The position numbers and the translations under genes are program-made. 64,000 nt of DNA from Annona cherimola (lineage: Eukaryota; Streptophyta; Magnoliopsida; Magnoliales; Annonaceae): positions 7,529,579-7,593,578 of the forward strand of contig CM059975.1 of NCBI GenBank assembly GCA_030490835.1, in the 5' to 3' direction. Of this stretch, positions 53,740-64,000 are shown piece after piece. A model generated the notes under the pieces. The model saw nothing but the letters and a program-made list of their open reading frames with translations. It did no database searches and was not told the origin of the DNA. The stretch's first letter is position 1, and each line of letters opens with the position of its first letter.

Positions 53740-55690
53740 ATATATATATATATTTCTCTCTCTATATATATATTTACATCTCAAGAGATTTCTTATTATA
53801 TATCTTCTCTAGGCTTAAGGTGTGGGCCTCACACTTCAATCCACTCTTCATTTTTTTACCTAAAATTTTTCAGCCTTGATTTTTGAGTTTGAGGTGCATA
53901 TATATAATAATATATTATATATATAATACACACACCCTCAAGTCTTGGACAAGGTCTTTAATACACACACATATATATACATATAGATATAAATGAGCTC
54001 ATTACATAGAAGCGATTTCATGTAATTTCTTTAAATTGTATTTTTTTGTATTTGATAGAAAATTCAATCTATTCATTTTATTTAACATTACTTGTTTATA
54101 TAGAAAACTGTTTCCTTAAAAAATAGTTTATTCATGTATAAATTGGAAACAATGTTTAAATTCATTTACGTATGTACTAGAATATAATAATACTTTATAG
54201 AATTATTTATCTATATAAAAATAATATTTTAGACGGTTCTGATGTTAGTAATACAATTTTAAAATTAATATTTAACATTAAATTATTTTATTATGTTGAT
54301 TTTACACATTTGTAGGTGAGGTCTATGCATAGTGATACTAGATAAGTAAAAGGGTTTCTAATATACACAGTGATAATAGATGAAATAGATTTTTCATCAA
54401 CCAATAAAATATTCAAAATGAAATAGGTTACAAGAAAGCATTCATACATTACTCACTTAAAGATGTTGGCAGCACTGCTGGAACATCTTGAAACTGGTCT
54501 ACATATGCATGGTGCTACCTAATTAGAGTATTAATCAATCCCCCATTAATTAATATTTTGACAGGATAGGTTTAGATATGCATCAATATGATGTAGTCTG
54601 TTCTTATCCACCCAGTTGGAAAAGCATGACCGGCGCAGCCGCCGGAGATGGACGGTGGACCGATGACGTCAAGACCCAAGCGCCCAGCCCCCATGGCGAG
54701 TGTCACGCGTGCTTGCCGATCGACATGGGCGTCATCGCCACGACTAGCGGGGGCTAAGCATGGCTTTAAATGAGACTTAAGAAGCCTTTTCTGATTAAAA
54801 AAAACCAGGTTTGCTACCGCCACAATGCATGGGTGAGAAGGTGGCATTTGTGGGGTCATTTTTTTCAACGGATTTTTTTTAAAACCATGTTTATCAATAA
54901 GAATTATATTAAGGGTTGCATCACATGGGGCGATGCTTCTAAATCTTGGGGAAATTAGATGGGGGGAAGACAAGATCTGAGCATTTGATCAGAGAATCCC
55001 AGTGTAAGTTTGTTCTCTTATGAACTGACTGTGGTCCATCTTTCCGAGCAAAAACATGGGAGAACTTGGCTAGCCTCGATAGATTCATCTTGGACCACTG
55101 CCAAATGCAAAATGCAACTCACATGTACGAGATTAGAATGCTAAGCAGAGCTATGAGGTCTTTTGGATGCTTATTCCACTAGCTCATGTAGACATAACAG
55201 TTCTAGTTCTGTATAGAGACAGATGCTCATGTAGTCATTCATTTAATTCCATTTAGAATTATAGGCACTGATTCATTAAAAAAAAAACACCAGCTTCATC
55301 AAAATCAAATAGGTATACAGTCCTATCTAAAAATCATTATAATACAATTGTTTAATTTTTTTATTAATTTTAAAGTTATTAATTCAACATCTAAACATTC
55401 TAAAACATCATTTTATGCAGATAAGCAATTCTATAAAGCATTATATGGCCATAATGATTTTCTTAAAGTACTAAAACATTCTAATGTAGACATACGCAAA
55501 CAAATCAAATGTAAATTCTGACTCACAGATTTGTCGTACACACATTTTAGTATAGGGTCCAATCTACGTGTGCCTATATGTTGGTTAAAAAAAGATAAAA
55601 TAAGAAGGTCCGGTCCATTTCATCAAAAAAAAAAAAAAGAAGGTCCGGTCCAGCGCTTGGACAGAACTACGCAAGGTGCGGATGAGCACC
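53740..55690. other. intergenic; TA-rich tracts and one GC-rich patch, no gene recognised
   Basis: TA and CA microsatellites lie at 53730-53990. About 54610-54760 is sharply GC-rich. The minus-strand frame crossing it (54572-54973, 133 codons) has a plausible-looking stretch (DRQARVTLAMGAGRLGLDVI) but I recognise no family. A-runs are present at about 55280 and 55627. Confidence 0.35.
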
Positions 55691-55696
55691 CATATA

Positions 55697-56052
55697 GAAG
55701 GTGATTTAATACACTCGGGTGCACTTAGCTTCAGTGCACCTAGGTGTATTTAAATCATTTATTATTTTTTTTGAAAATTTAATCTACATGTATATCGAAT
55801 ATGTATATTAAGTTTGATCATTTTTGGATATTCTTAGATATTTTTTTAGATTTTTCAAAATCATTGACATTTTTCGTAATTTAAATTTATTAAAATGCCA
55901 CTGATTTTAAAAAATTTAAAAATATCTAAAAATATTTAAGCATGGCAAAAATTAATACATATGTCCAATACACTTAGATTAATAGTTGTATAAATAAATT
56001 TTTTTAAAAATAATGAATAAGTTTTTGCACCCGGTTGCATTGGAATATTTCC
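55697..56052. mobile_element. foldback MITE, family A
   Basis: Ends TACACTCGGGTGCACTTAGC and, complemented, TCCAATGCAACCGGGTGCAA, with the family arms ATGTATATCGAATATGTATA and the central AAAATGCCACTGATTTT. Confidence 0.65.
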
Positions 56053-56079
56053 CTATATACATATATGTAGGGTTGTGAT

Positions 56080-56375
56080 CATAAGTACCAATTTGTTATT
56101 ATCTGAGTAACGACTTTCATATTTAATTTTTTTCACTTTTACGTGAACCTACATGCATTTAGTTTCAAAAAATAAAAAGTTTTATCATTTTTAATGGACC
56201 GGAGAAAGTGAAATAGATGGAAAAATTTTATTTTTAAAATTATATAAAATATATACAAGAATCTAAAAATAAATTTTTGTATATAAACTAAATACACATA
56301 ATCCCATGTAAAAATTATAAAATTAAAGAATATACAAAATTATTACTTAATTAAGTAACAATTGGATATACGAAA
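56080..56375. mobile_element. foldback MITE, family A-like with distinct ends
   Basis: Ends CCAATTTGTTATTATCTGAG and, complemented, CCAATTGTTACTTAATTAAG. The interior inverted pair is ACATGCATTTAGTTTCAAAA against GTATATAAACTAAATACACA. About 290 bp. Confidence 0.5.
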
Positions 56376-56387
56376 TCATGATATATA

Positions 56388-56690
56388 GGACATGTTTGGC
56401 AAAATAAAAATCTTTTTGTACTAAAATTTTTAATTTAAAACTTTGCATTCTTCAGAATTATCATATTTTTAAATTATTTCTTCATATCTTCTTATGTAAC
56501 TACTTTACTTTTCAATCATTTTTATGCAACTACATATGCAATTAACTTATCTATTTTAACTTTATCAACTTTACTCCTCACTATTATGTTTGTCATATCG
56601 CATAATTTTTTATTTTAAAAAATTTTACATTAAAATTTTTTTATTTAAAAGTTCTATCACTTTCAAAACACGACCAATTTAATAAGTAGA
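56388..56690 (-). mobile_element. MITE, family B, reverse copy
   Basis: Contains AATTAACTTATCTATTTTAA, TGCAACTACATATGCAATT and a closing TATCACTTTCAAAACACGAC, the complement of the family B start. Confidence 0.5.
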
Positions 56691-57372
56691 CAGATTTAAT
56701 TTTCCAAGAGATGATTAGAAAGCCTTGGAAACTTTTGTGAGATTAATAGTAGATTTAGCAATCACTATCAACAAAATTAATGTATACACTTTTTTGATGG
56801 AAATTAATGGATATACTAATCTAGCATATATTCATGTTTTGAGGGAGATGGAGATGACATCATCAACCTTAATGACCAGGAAGGTTCTGGGAAAGTGCAG
56901 TGATGTGAATGGATGAAAATGAAGGGGAGTGAGAAATTTGAGGCTAAGGATTTTTTTATTTATTTACTTTTTTTTTTCCTGAAGGAAGGAGGCTAAGGAT
57001 TTTGGTTGCGCATCCATGGGTCCTTTGAAGCATTCCAATCCCCAAACAGTGCTAAAGTGGAGGGGGAAAGATTTGGCCTCTGAAGCTCCGAGAAGGAGAT
57101 TCTCAAAATGTCACGTCAACCAAGAAAGGAGGTCGGTGATTCTCTTGTTGATCATTGGCCTGTTGACAATTTCAAACCTCTTATGATTCTAATCAACACC
57201 CACATCTTCCTCTCACTAGCTACAACCTCACCTCCCAGCATCATCACCAGCACAAATACATAAAAAAGCAAAATTGCAAACTTAAAATATATAGCTTATA
57301 ACCACTTAACACCTCATATGTTTCTGGATCACCCACAATGAAACGTGTCCATCCTTTTAATTTTAATGGAAA
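56691..57372. other. intergenic; no gene recognised
   Basis: Mixed composition, one 63-codon frame (56725-56916) without similarity. Nothing else noted. Confidence 0.35.
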
Positions 57373-58325
57373 ATTAAAGGGTAATTTATAAATATACATC
57401 TACATAATTTTAGAAATTTCATATAATCACTATATAGTTTGGCCATAGTTGCTAATATACCTACGTTGTCATGTCATTGCTACACCTTTTTAAATTTGAC
57501 GTTATGGCATGGATATGTTTGCAAATATAATATAAATTATAATTTATTGCAAATATACCCATCCATGATGGTGTTGTAACGATGTTGGTATATTTGCATA
57601 TATTGTCAAATTATGTAGGGTTAATCGCAATTTCAAAAACTAGGTAGTTATATTTGCAATTATTATTAAACTATGTAGGTTAATTTGCAATTTCAAGAAC
57701 TATGCGATTATATTTGCAATTATAGTCGAATCACATGGGCATATTTGCAATTATTATAAACTATATGGGGATAACTTGCAATTCCAAGAACATGTGATTA
57801 TATTTGCGATTATAGTAAAATTATATGGATATATTTTTGGATTATCCAAAACTAACCAATAGTAAGTGTTATCTCCATTTCCTCCACACGTTTTTGTAAT
57901 TTTATGGGTAATTTGTAAATATACACATCGAGTTTAATCAAAATTGTAAATATATCCATATAGTTTTAGAAATCATAAATAACCCCTACATAGTTCAACT
58001 ATAATCGCAAATAACTTCACGTCATTATGACAACATTACTATATCGTCGTAAAATGAGAGTTATTTGCAATTATGGTTAAACTATGGGGAGTTATTTGAA
58101 AAAATTAAGTATATCACTTAATTTATGAAATTGCAACTACACTCATATAGTTCGTGTATTTTGCAAATATAATCATGTCAAGATAGTGTTATAATTGTGT
58201 GGGAATTATTTGCAATTATTGTTAAACTATGTGGATGTTATTTATAATTTCTAAAACTATGTGGGTATATTTATAATTTTGATTAAACTAAGTGAGTATA
58301 TTTATAAATATCCTAATTTTATTCT
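57373..58325. repeat. family C-like block with about 60-bp tandem units
   Basis: Between about 57590 and 57850 the phrases TATATTTGCAATTATAGT, AAACTATGTAGG and TTGCAATTTCAAGAACTAT alternate with a period near 60 bp for roughly four units. Similar words in both orientations flank it to 58325. No coding potential. Confidence 0.6.
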
Positions 58326-58514
58326 ATTTATAAGCTTTGTCAGTAAAAGCATTATTGTTTTTAACTTTGGTTGAATTTCATAAATCACTTAGTTAAATAT
58401 AACCAAGGATAGATAATAGCATCTTTAAATCATCCCCAATCGATTTAATGTTTATAAGGTTAACATTAACTTATGTTGAAAACTATGAACTTCTAATAAT
58501 ATTGGTATTTGCTA

Positions 58515-58760
58515 TACACAAAGGCTCCGTTGTATTGAGGGAAAAAAGGAGGAAAATTATAATTAAATATTTGTAAAAAAGTAATAAAATTATAACATAT
58601 GATAAAAGTAATAGTTAAAAGCAGAGAGAATAAAGATAAAATAAATAAGAAAATTGTGTGAAAAGATCTAAAAAATAATAAAAAAGTAAAGTAGTTAGAT
58701 CAATCATATCAAATGGAATGTAGAAAGTAGAGGAATTTTTTCTTTTCCTATTTGTTAAAC
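58515..58760. mobile_element. MITE, family B-like
   Basis: Starts AAAGGCTCCGTTGTATTGAG, ends CCTATTTGTTAAACAAACCC, with AAATAAGAAAATTGTGTGAA inside. Confidence 0.45.
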
Positions 58761-58988
58761 AAACCCAATATTTATAAATTAATGAGATTGTAGGGAATTT
58801 TTTTCCTTTCCTTAGTTATCAAACAGACCGAAAGTTTATAAATTAATGAGAGTATTTTTGACAAAATAGTACTTTTATGACAAAGATTGCAAAATCCGAA
58901 AAAGCAAGGAGGAACGCAAATAGTCTTAATTACTATTGATAGTGCTGGCAAGAAACATGAAACGCATACATACTTTTCCCATTTCACA

Positions 58989-59672
58989 CACTATAAGAAA
59001 ATACATAATTTACGACCTTTATTAGCAAGAAAAATACATATATTTTTTTGCTTATTATGATACTTTTATAAACAGGGAAAACTATAATACTTTTATAGAC
59101 AAGAAAACGCTTTAATAACAAGAAAATTTTTTCTTACTTATAATAATATTTTGGCAACAAAATAAAAAAGGCCTTGCCTAAATACAAAAATTATGAACTA
59201 TTGACAACAATTTTTTTTAATTGTTGCTATATGTAATATGTGATAAACTATTGGTAACCAAGTTTTTCGTTAAAAAACAAATTTTATCCTTTCAAAGGAA
59301 AATTTTCTTTTCAAAAATAAATTTTTTTTAATGACACTCTTTCCGAAATTTGAAATGTTCATACAACTTCAAGCTTATATACGCACACACGTTATACGTA
59401 CACACGTCAATGAAAGTACACTATTAGCAATTAACTTGATTTTGGTTGCGAACAGCCTATGCTTTTAGCTGTAATTTCTTATATAGTTTGATAAACATAA
59501 TTTTTTTTGCTAAAAATTCATGATTAGTAATGAATTACTTTTTTAGTTGCTAATTTAATTTACTTCTAGCAATGAAACAGCAGCAACAAAATTGTATGAT
59601 TGCTAAAATTATATTTAACAATAAATTTTAATTTTGACTATAAGTTGGGTGTGTTGCTAAATCTTAATATTC
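58989..59672 (+). mobile_element. CACTA-type element fragment
   Basis: CACTATAAGAAAATACATAA starts at 58989 and is the textbook terminus of plant CACTA (En/Spm) transposons. Downstream, TTGTTGCTA/TTAGCAA words recur as subterminal repeats to about 59660. The far end (ATATTCTTATGAG, about 59660-59672) is a possible degenerate inverse. No transposase. Confidence 0.5.
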
Positions 59673-59882
59673 TTATGAGGATTAATTGCAAATATGACCA
59701 CAAATCCAAATATGATATTTACAAATATGACCACACGTTTATAACAATGACATAGATAATTATATATTTTATCCTTAATTTTAAATATGACAACTTTGTT
59801 AAGTTATATTAGATAATATAGAAAAAAATTTAAATGACAAAACTAGCCTTATCATTTCTTTTAGAAGAGGTAACATATGCAC

Positions 59883-61545
59883 AAATGTTGTCAGAACCGA
59901 ACCGGTAGAGGAACTTGTCTGGTTCGAACCGGTTCGACCGGTTAAGTAAACCAGTTTGAACCGGTGACGTCAGCATGACTTGTTTATGTTGTCATAAATG
60001 TTTAAATATTTTAATTATTAAATATTTATAATTCCAAAATCTATATATTATACTCTAAGCACCACAACAAAATATACAACAAAAATTAATAGAAAAATTT
60101 CAAGAACCATTAAGTAAACATAAATAAAACATAGTAAATTAGAAAAAAATAGACACATTAACTAACCTAAAATTTGTAATGAGCCTTGAATGTTGGCTTA
60201 ACTCATGAATTATTCCTATTTATCTTGGTGTGTTTATGAATTGCACTTTTGTAGATAATCTAGCACAATAAAAAATAAAATAAACCAATACTTGTTGAAA
60301 GGTTGAACAAATAAATATTTATAATAATATAAAAATTAAGAATAACTCTTGAGCCCAACAAAAATGAAAGTCTAGAAGTCTACAAATACATCCTTACTAG
60401 ACATAAAATTTAAAAATTCTACAAACATATCATAATACTTCTAGATGGGTTTGATGCTAACACGATGATCAAATAACTATCTAAAATAGTATAATGAAAA
60501 ATTATAAATTATGCAACTAACAATATTTTCTCAAATAGATAATTAAATAACAAACATTGCAATGAATAGCTATCCACTACTATAGTATAATAAAAACTCC
60601 ATGCGGTAGCGATTTCATGGAATATCACAAAGCTGGCAGTGACTTCACAGAACACGAATATCACATAATAAAAAACAATAACAGACAAATTTCATAGAAT
60701 ATTGATATCATAAAATTTTATAGAATATGAATATCACATAATAAAAATCCATAACAAATAAAATTTCACATAATATCATAGCTTTGGAAAACCTGGTGGT
60801 GATCTTAAAATTTTACTGTTGTAGGGAGGATGGGCTGACGAAAGAATGAAGAAAGGCTGTTGAAGCACTGGATGCGGCTGGATGAGAAGACGAGAAGGAG
60901 ACCACGCTATTCGATAGCATCTGCTGGACTAAGAGAAGGCAGCAGCAAGGATGGGCGAGTGGCTATGTGTGGCTGCTGTTGTGGCGTTGTTGCCGTGACA
61001 ATTTCGCTGGAGAACAGAGTAGCAGGGACGGGAACGGAATGACCGGAGGAGAAGAAGAAAATGGTAGCGAGCAGAGCAGGGACGGGAGCAGCAGGGATGG
61101 GTGAGTGGCTATGTGTCGCCGGCGAATGGAGCAGCAGGGACGGGAACGGAACGACCAGAGAAGAAGAAGAAAATGGCAGTGAACAGAGCAGGGACGAGGG
61201 TTGCTGTTGCAGTGTTGCTGCGTGACAGTTTTGCCTGCGATGGATCGATTATCCACAAACGGCCGGTGAGGAGATTGGTAGGGTTTAAGCCTGCGAACTG
61301 TAATTCGTTGAAAGGGTGAAAACGAAGTTGGGCGGGCAATCAAGCAAGCAATCAGAGCAATGGGTTTTTATGTTTTTTTAAATATATATCAGGTTCGACC
61401 GGGCAAATTCGGTTTGACCGTTTATCCCAGTTCGACCGCCGGTTCGATGGTTTGGTCGGTTTTATGTATCTGAACCAAACCACATGCAATCGAACCGGAA
61501 ATTGGACCAGTTCCCGGCCGGTCCGGTCCAGTTCTTACAACCCTG
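59883..61545. mobile_element. hAT-like element with AACCGG-rich ends, second copy
   Basis: Exact 8-bp duplication ATATGCAC at 59875-59882 and 61546-61553. Ends AAATGTTGTCAGAACCG and, complemented, CAGGGTTGTAAGAACTGG. It shares GACGTCAGCATGAC and adjoining words with the 44953 element at the same distance from the left end, so they are one family. A GC-rich core (about 60820-61320) carries a tandem duplication of about 146 bp (60949-61087 and, shortened, 61095-61200). Overlapping frames on both strands there are not recognisable proteins. It has inserted into family C-like sequence (about 59685-61800). Confidence 0.75.
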
Positions 61546-61800
61546 ATATGCACACAGGGGTGATCATAACTACTTTTTTGTAATATTTCGTTAAATCTAC
61601 TCTGTAAATGAATAAAAATGTAAAGTGTTTTTATTTTTATCAGGATTAATTTTGTAACTTCACTTCACTTTTAACATTAGTCTTAATAACGTTGTTATAT
61701 CAAAATTTGGAGTAAAATCTATGGTCATTTATATCATTTTGATATATTTCTGTCATATCTATAAATAAGGGTATCGTGGTCATATTGAAATCAACCCTTC

Positions 61801-64000
61801 TTATAATGGTTTATTAAAGTAAAAGAAAGGATCCAATTGGCTAAGAAAAAGGTTGAATGTGGATTAGTAATGCCCAATTTTCATGGTGGTCGATATCTAT
61901 TTGATTGGTGGACAATATTTATCTCATACATGTTTGGTGAGAATTTGTGAAACATTCAATGTTTAGCATGCGGTAAGATAATATTCTGGCACTTGAATCG
62001 ATTTTCGCTACATGAATATGTTCTTTAGTTAGCTGCGCCAAAAAAATCAATATATATAAATTTGCATCATGATATGCGATAAATCTTATCCGTATTAATT
62101 GAAAGGATCTACTCATTCATATGGGATTAAAAATAACTTCGAGTGTAAAAAGTTTACAGTAATCCAGACAATAAGAATATCCTACTTTTTCACAATCCAT
62201 TGAAACATGCCATCCATTATTTGGCACCATGCATCAAGATGAAGAGCTTCATCCATAGGTTTAATTTAGGCTCATGCACCAAGCAATGCTGTTGCCATTT
62301 ATACAGCTTTAGGTACGAACCGATCCCCATTTTCACTGAAAATGTTAGTCGGACGCATGCAGCATTGGTGCTATTTTTTGAATTATTTTATCCTATGCTA
62401 CCATAAAGATCCAAAAAGCCCATCACATTTATATAGACTTTTAGGAGATTGAATGATTTTTTTTTTAAAAAAAGAACCAATGCTTCTAAAGATCATCCCC
62501 AAAAGGCTAAAAGGTCCATAACTAATCATAATCTCCTTTTTCAAACCTTAATAACTACCCAAAAGTTAGCAGAGTCTAAGAGAGTTCTAAAGAGTCAAAC
62601 CACATTAATTAAAGAAGCAAAGCCAAAAGATTATAAATAATTTTCAGATAGTAACTACGATAGTCTAGTGGACTACGTGGATTGATGAACATGAATCGAA
62701 AGAAGGTAAATAGTAACTAAGATATTCTATTGGAGTATGTGGATTGATTAACGTATATAGAAGGATGGTAAACATGTCATGTGAGCCATGAATCATGCAA
62801 CATCCAAAATCGTGGGCTGTGACTTGCATTGTCAGAGATATAATTAACTAGAATCTAGCTAGTTTTGATTTCTTAATTAATTACTGGATTGGAAGGCATT
62901 TCGGATAATGAATTAGTCTATGCATGAGATGAGCAATATTAATGGCATGTTTGGCTGCCCAAATTTCACTTACCACGCTATCTGATTTAACATTAATCTC
63001 CCGAACGCCACCAACTTAATTGTACGGCTGCAGTATACTTTAGGAGTAAGGATTTTAAAAGCATATTAAATATTTTACAGCTTTTTGATGGAAGGCATCT
63101 TCAAATGCAAGGTGGCAAACTTCGCAATATGATAGGTGACAGAAAGAATCTTGAACAAGCACACCTGTAAATTAGCATATATTGAAAGGAGTAGATGAGA
63201 AAATTTATTAATAAAAAGCAGACAAGGAAGTTCAAGAAATTTTCAAACTTTTGAGTGGAATGAGATTGGGAAAGTTTTCAATATCTTAGAGCTATTTAAT
63301 TACCTTAGAAAGTGGTGGCAATGCCTCAACTAGCTCGCATGATTGGCATAAGTAGCAAGCTTTTATTTATTTTTAAGTAAACATCTTATTTTATTTTAAT
63401 TCATATATTAAGTCAAGCTCAAGAATTTTTATATCATCTTGTTTTGCCTTACAAAAATATCTCTAAATATTTTCTTACAACTTCCATGGGAAGAGTCTTA
63501 CACGGGAGACTAACAGCTCCTACTAGCCAAGTGGACGTAATCATTGGTTTTAGTGTTATCATTAAGTACTCTCTATCTTACTACATTGATTTCTCCGATC
63601 TACTTATTTTTCAAATTTTTTTTTTTTTTTTTTGCTGTAATCTGTTTGTGATTTCCTATGGACTATTAGTTGTTTAGATTAGTTATAAGTTTTAAAAATA
63701 TATTAATTAGAAACGTCGATTTTTAAATTTTTGGCCACTACTTCATTAATGTTTTTTTATTTTTTATTTTAAATCGGGTAAACTAAAAAGCACATTCACT
63801 TGGACTTAGTACGAGAACTAGTAGCAATACTCAAAGAGAATAAAGCACTTACTACATAGCATGCATCATCATCTTTGCACTCTCATTTCATAATCAATGG
63901 ACGAAGCAGAAGGCCCGCTTTGGTTGGACCACACTAGTGTAGGAATGAAAAGGTCAAATGCCTAAAAAAACTTAATTTAAAATTCTTAATTAATCTAATC
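61801..64000. other. intergenic; no gene recognised
   Basis: Moderately AT-rich with short frames only. A 62-bp imperfect tandem duplication lies at 62648-62771. A T-run lies at about 63618-63634. The window ends in non-coding sequence. Confidence 0.4.
62648..62771. repeat. 62-bp imperfect tandem duplication
   Basis: ATAGTAACTACGATAGTCTA at 62648 recurs as ATAGTAACTAAGATATTCTA at 62710, and similarity continues through GTGGATTGAT to GGTAA in both. Confidence 0.75.

Noticed and set aside
60860..61343. Frames of up to 126 codons in the second hAT-like core
   Set aside because: Same reason: tandem GC/GA-rich sequence with frames open on both strands.

Overview
This is nuclear DNA from a flowering plant. 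The evidence is three genes of plant type: an intronless organelle PPR protein of the PLS class, a PEANUT1/PIG-M GPI mannosyltransferase with GT-AG introns, and a plant NDR-type AGC kinase with 13 coding exons. They sit in very AT-rich DNA full of small terminal-inverted-repeat (TIR) elements. The species cannot be read from the window. There is no operon, phage, CRISPR or bacterial feature, and no rRNA or tRNA gene was recognised.

Layout. 1-13.3 kb holds no recognisable gene: a decayed CACTA-like remnant (about 70-1446), many MITEs, a row of TA-embedded palindromic MITEs (6.96-8.2 kb) and a long (TA)n microsatellite (13275-13335). 13.3-18.2 kb contains the PPR gene on the minus strand (CDS 15232-17799), with a likely 3'UTR intron. 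18.2-21.6 kb is repeats. 21672-25804 (+) is the PIG-M gene, four coding exons giving a reconstructed 442-aa protein. 25.8-32.4 kb is intergenic, with MITEs and GC-rich patches. 32.4-41.9 kb (+) is the NDR kinase gene: 5'UTR exon, then 13 coding exons giving a reconstructed 568-aa protein. From 42 to 64 kb no gene was recognised. That stretch has two related 1.4-1.7 kb hAT-like elements, each with an intact 8-bp target-site duplication and a GC-rich core, a 1.4-kb tandem duplication, further MITEs and a CACTA-like 5' end.

The three genes are not functionally linked. One acts in organelle RNA metabolism, one in the endoplasmic reticulum on GPI anchors, and one in growth and polarity signalling. 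Their proximity is ordinary plant gene order. The most notable material is in the repeats: microsatellite-nested MITEs, a hairpin with arms about 98% identical, MITEs that share internal arms but carry different termini, nested insertions, and a hAT-like pair whose cores are filled with unrelated GC-rich tandem repeats. Splice sites were read by eye from GT-AG rules and family alignment from memory. TE class names rest on TIR and target-site pattern only.
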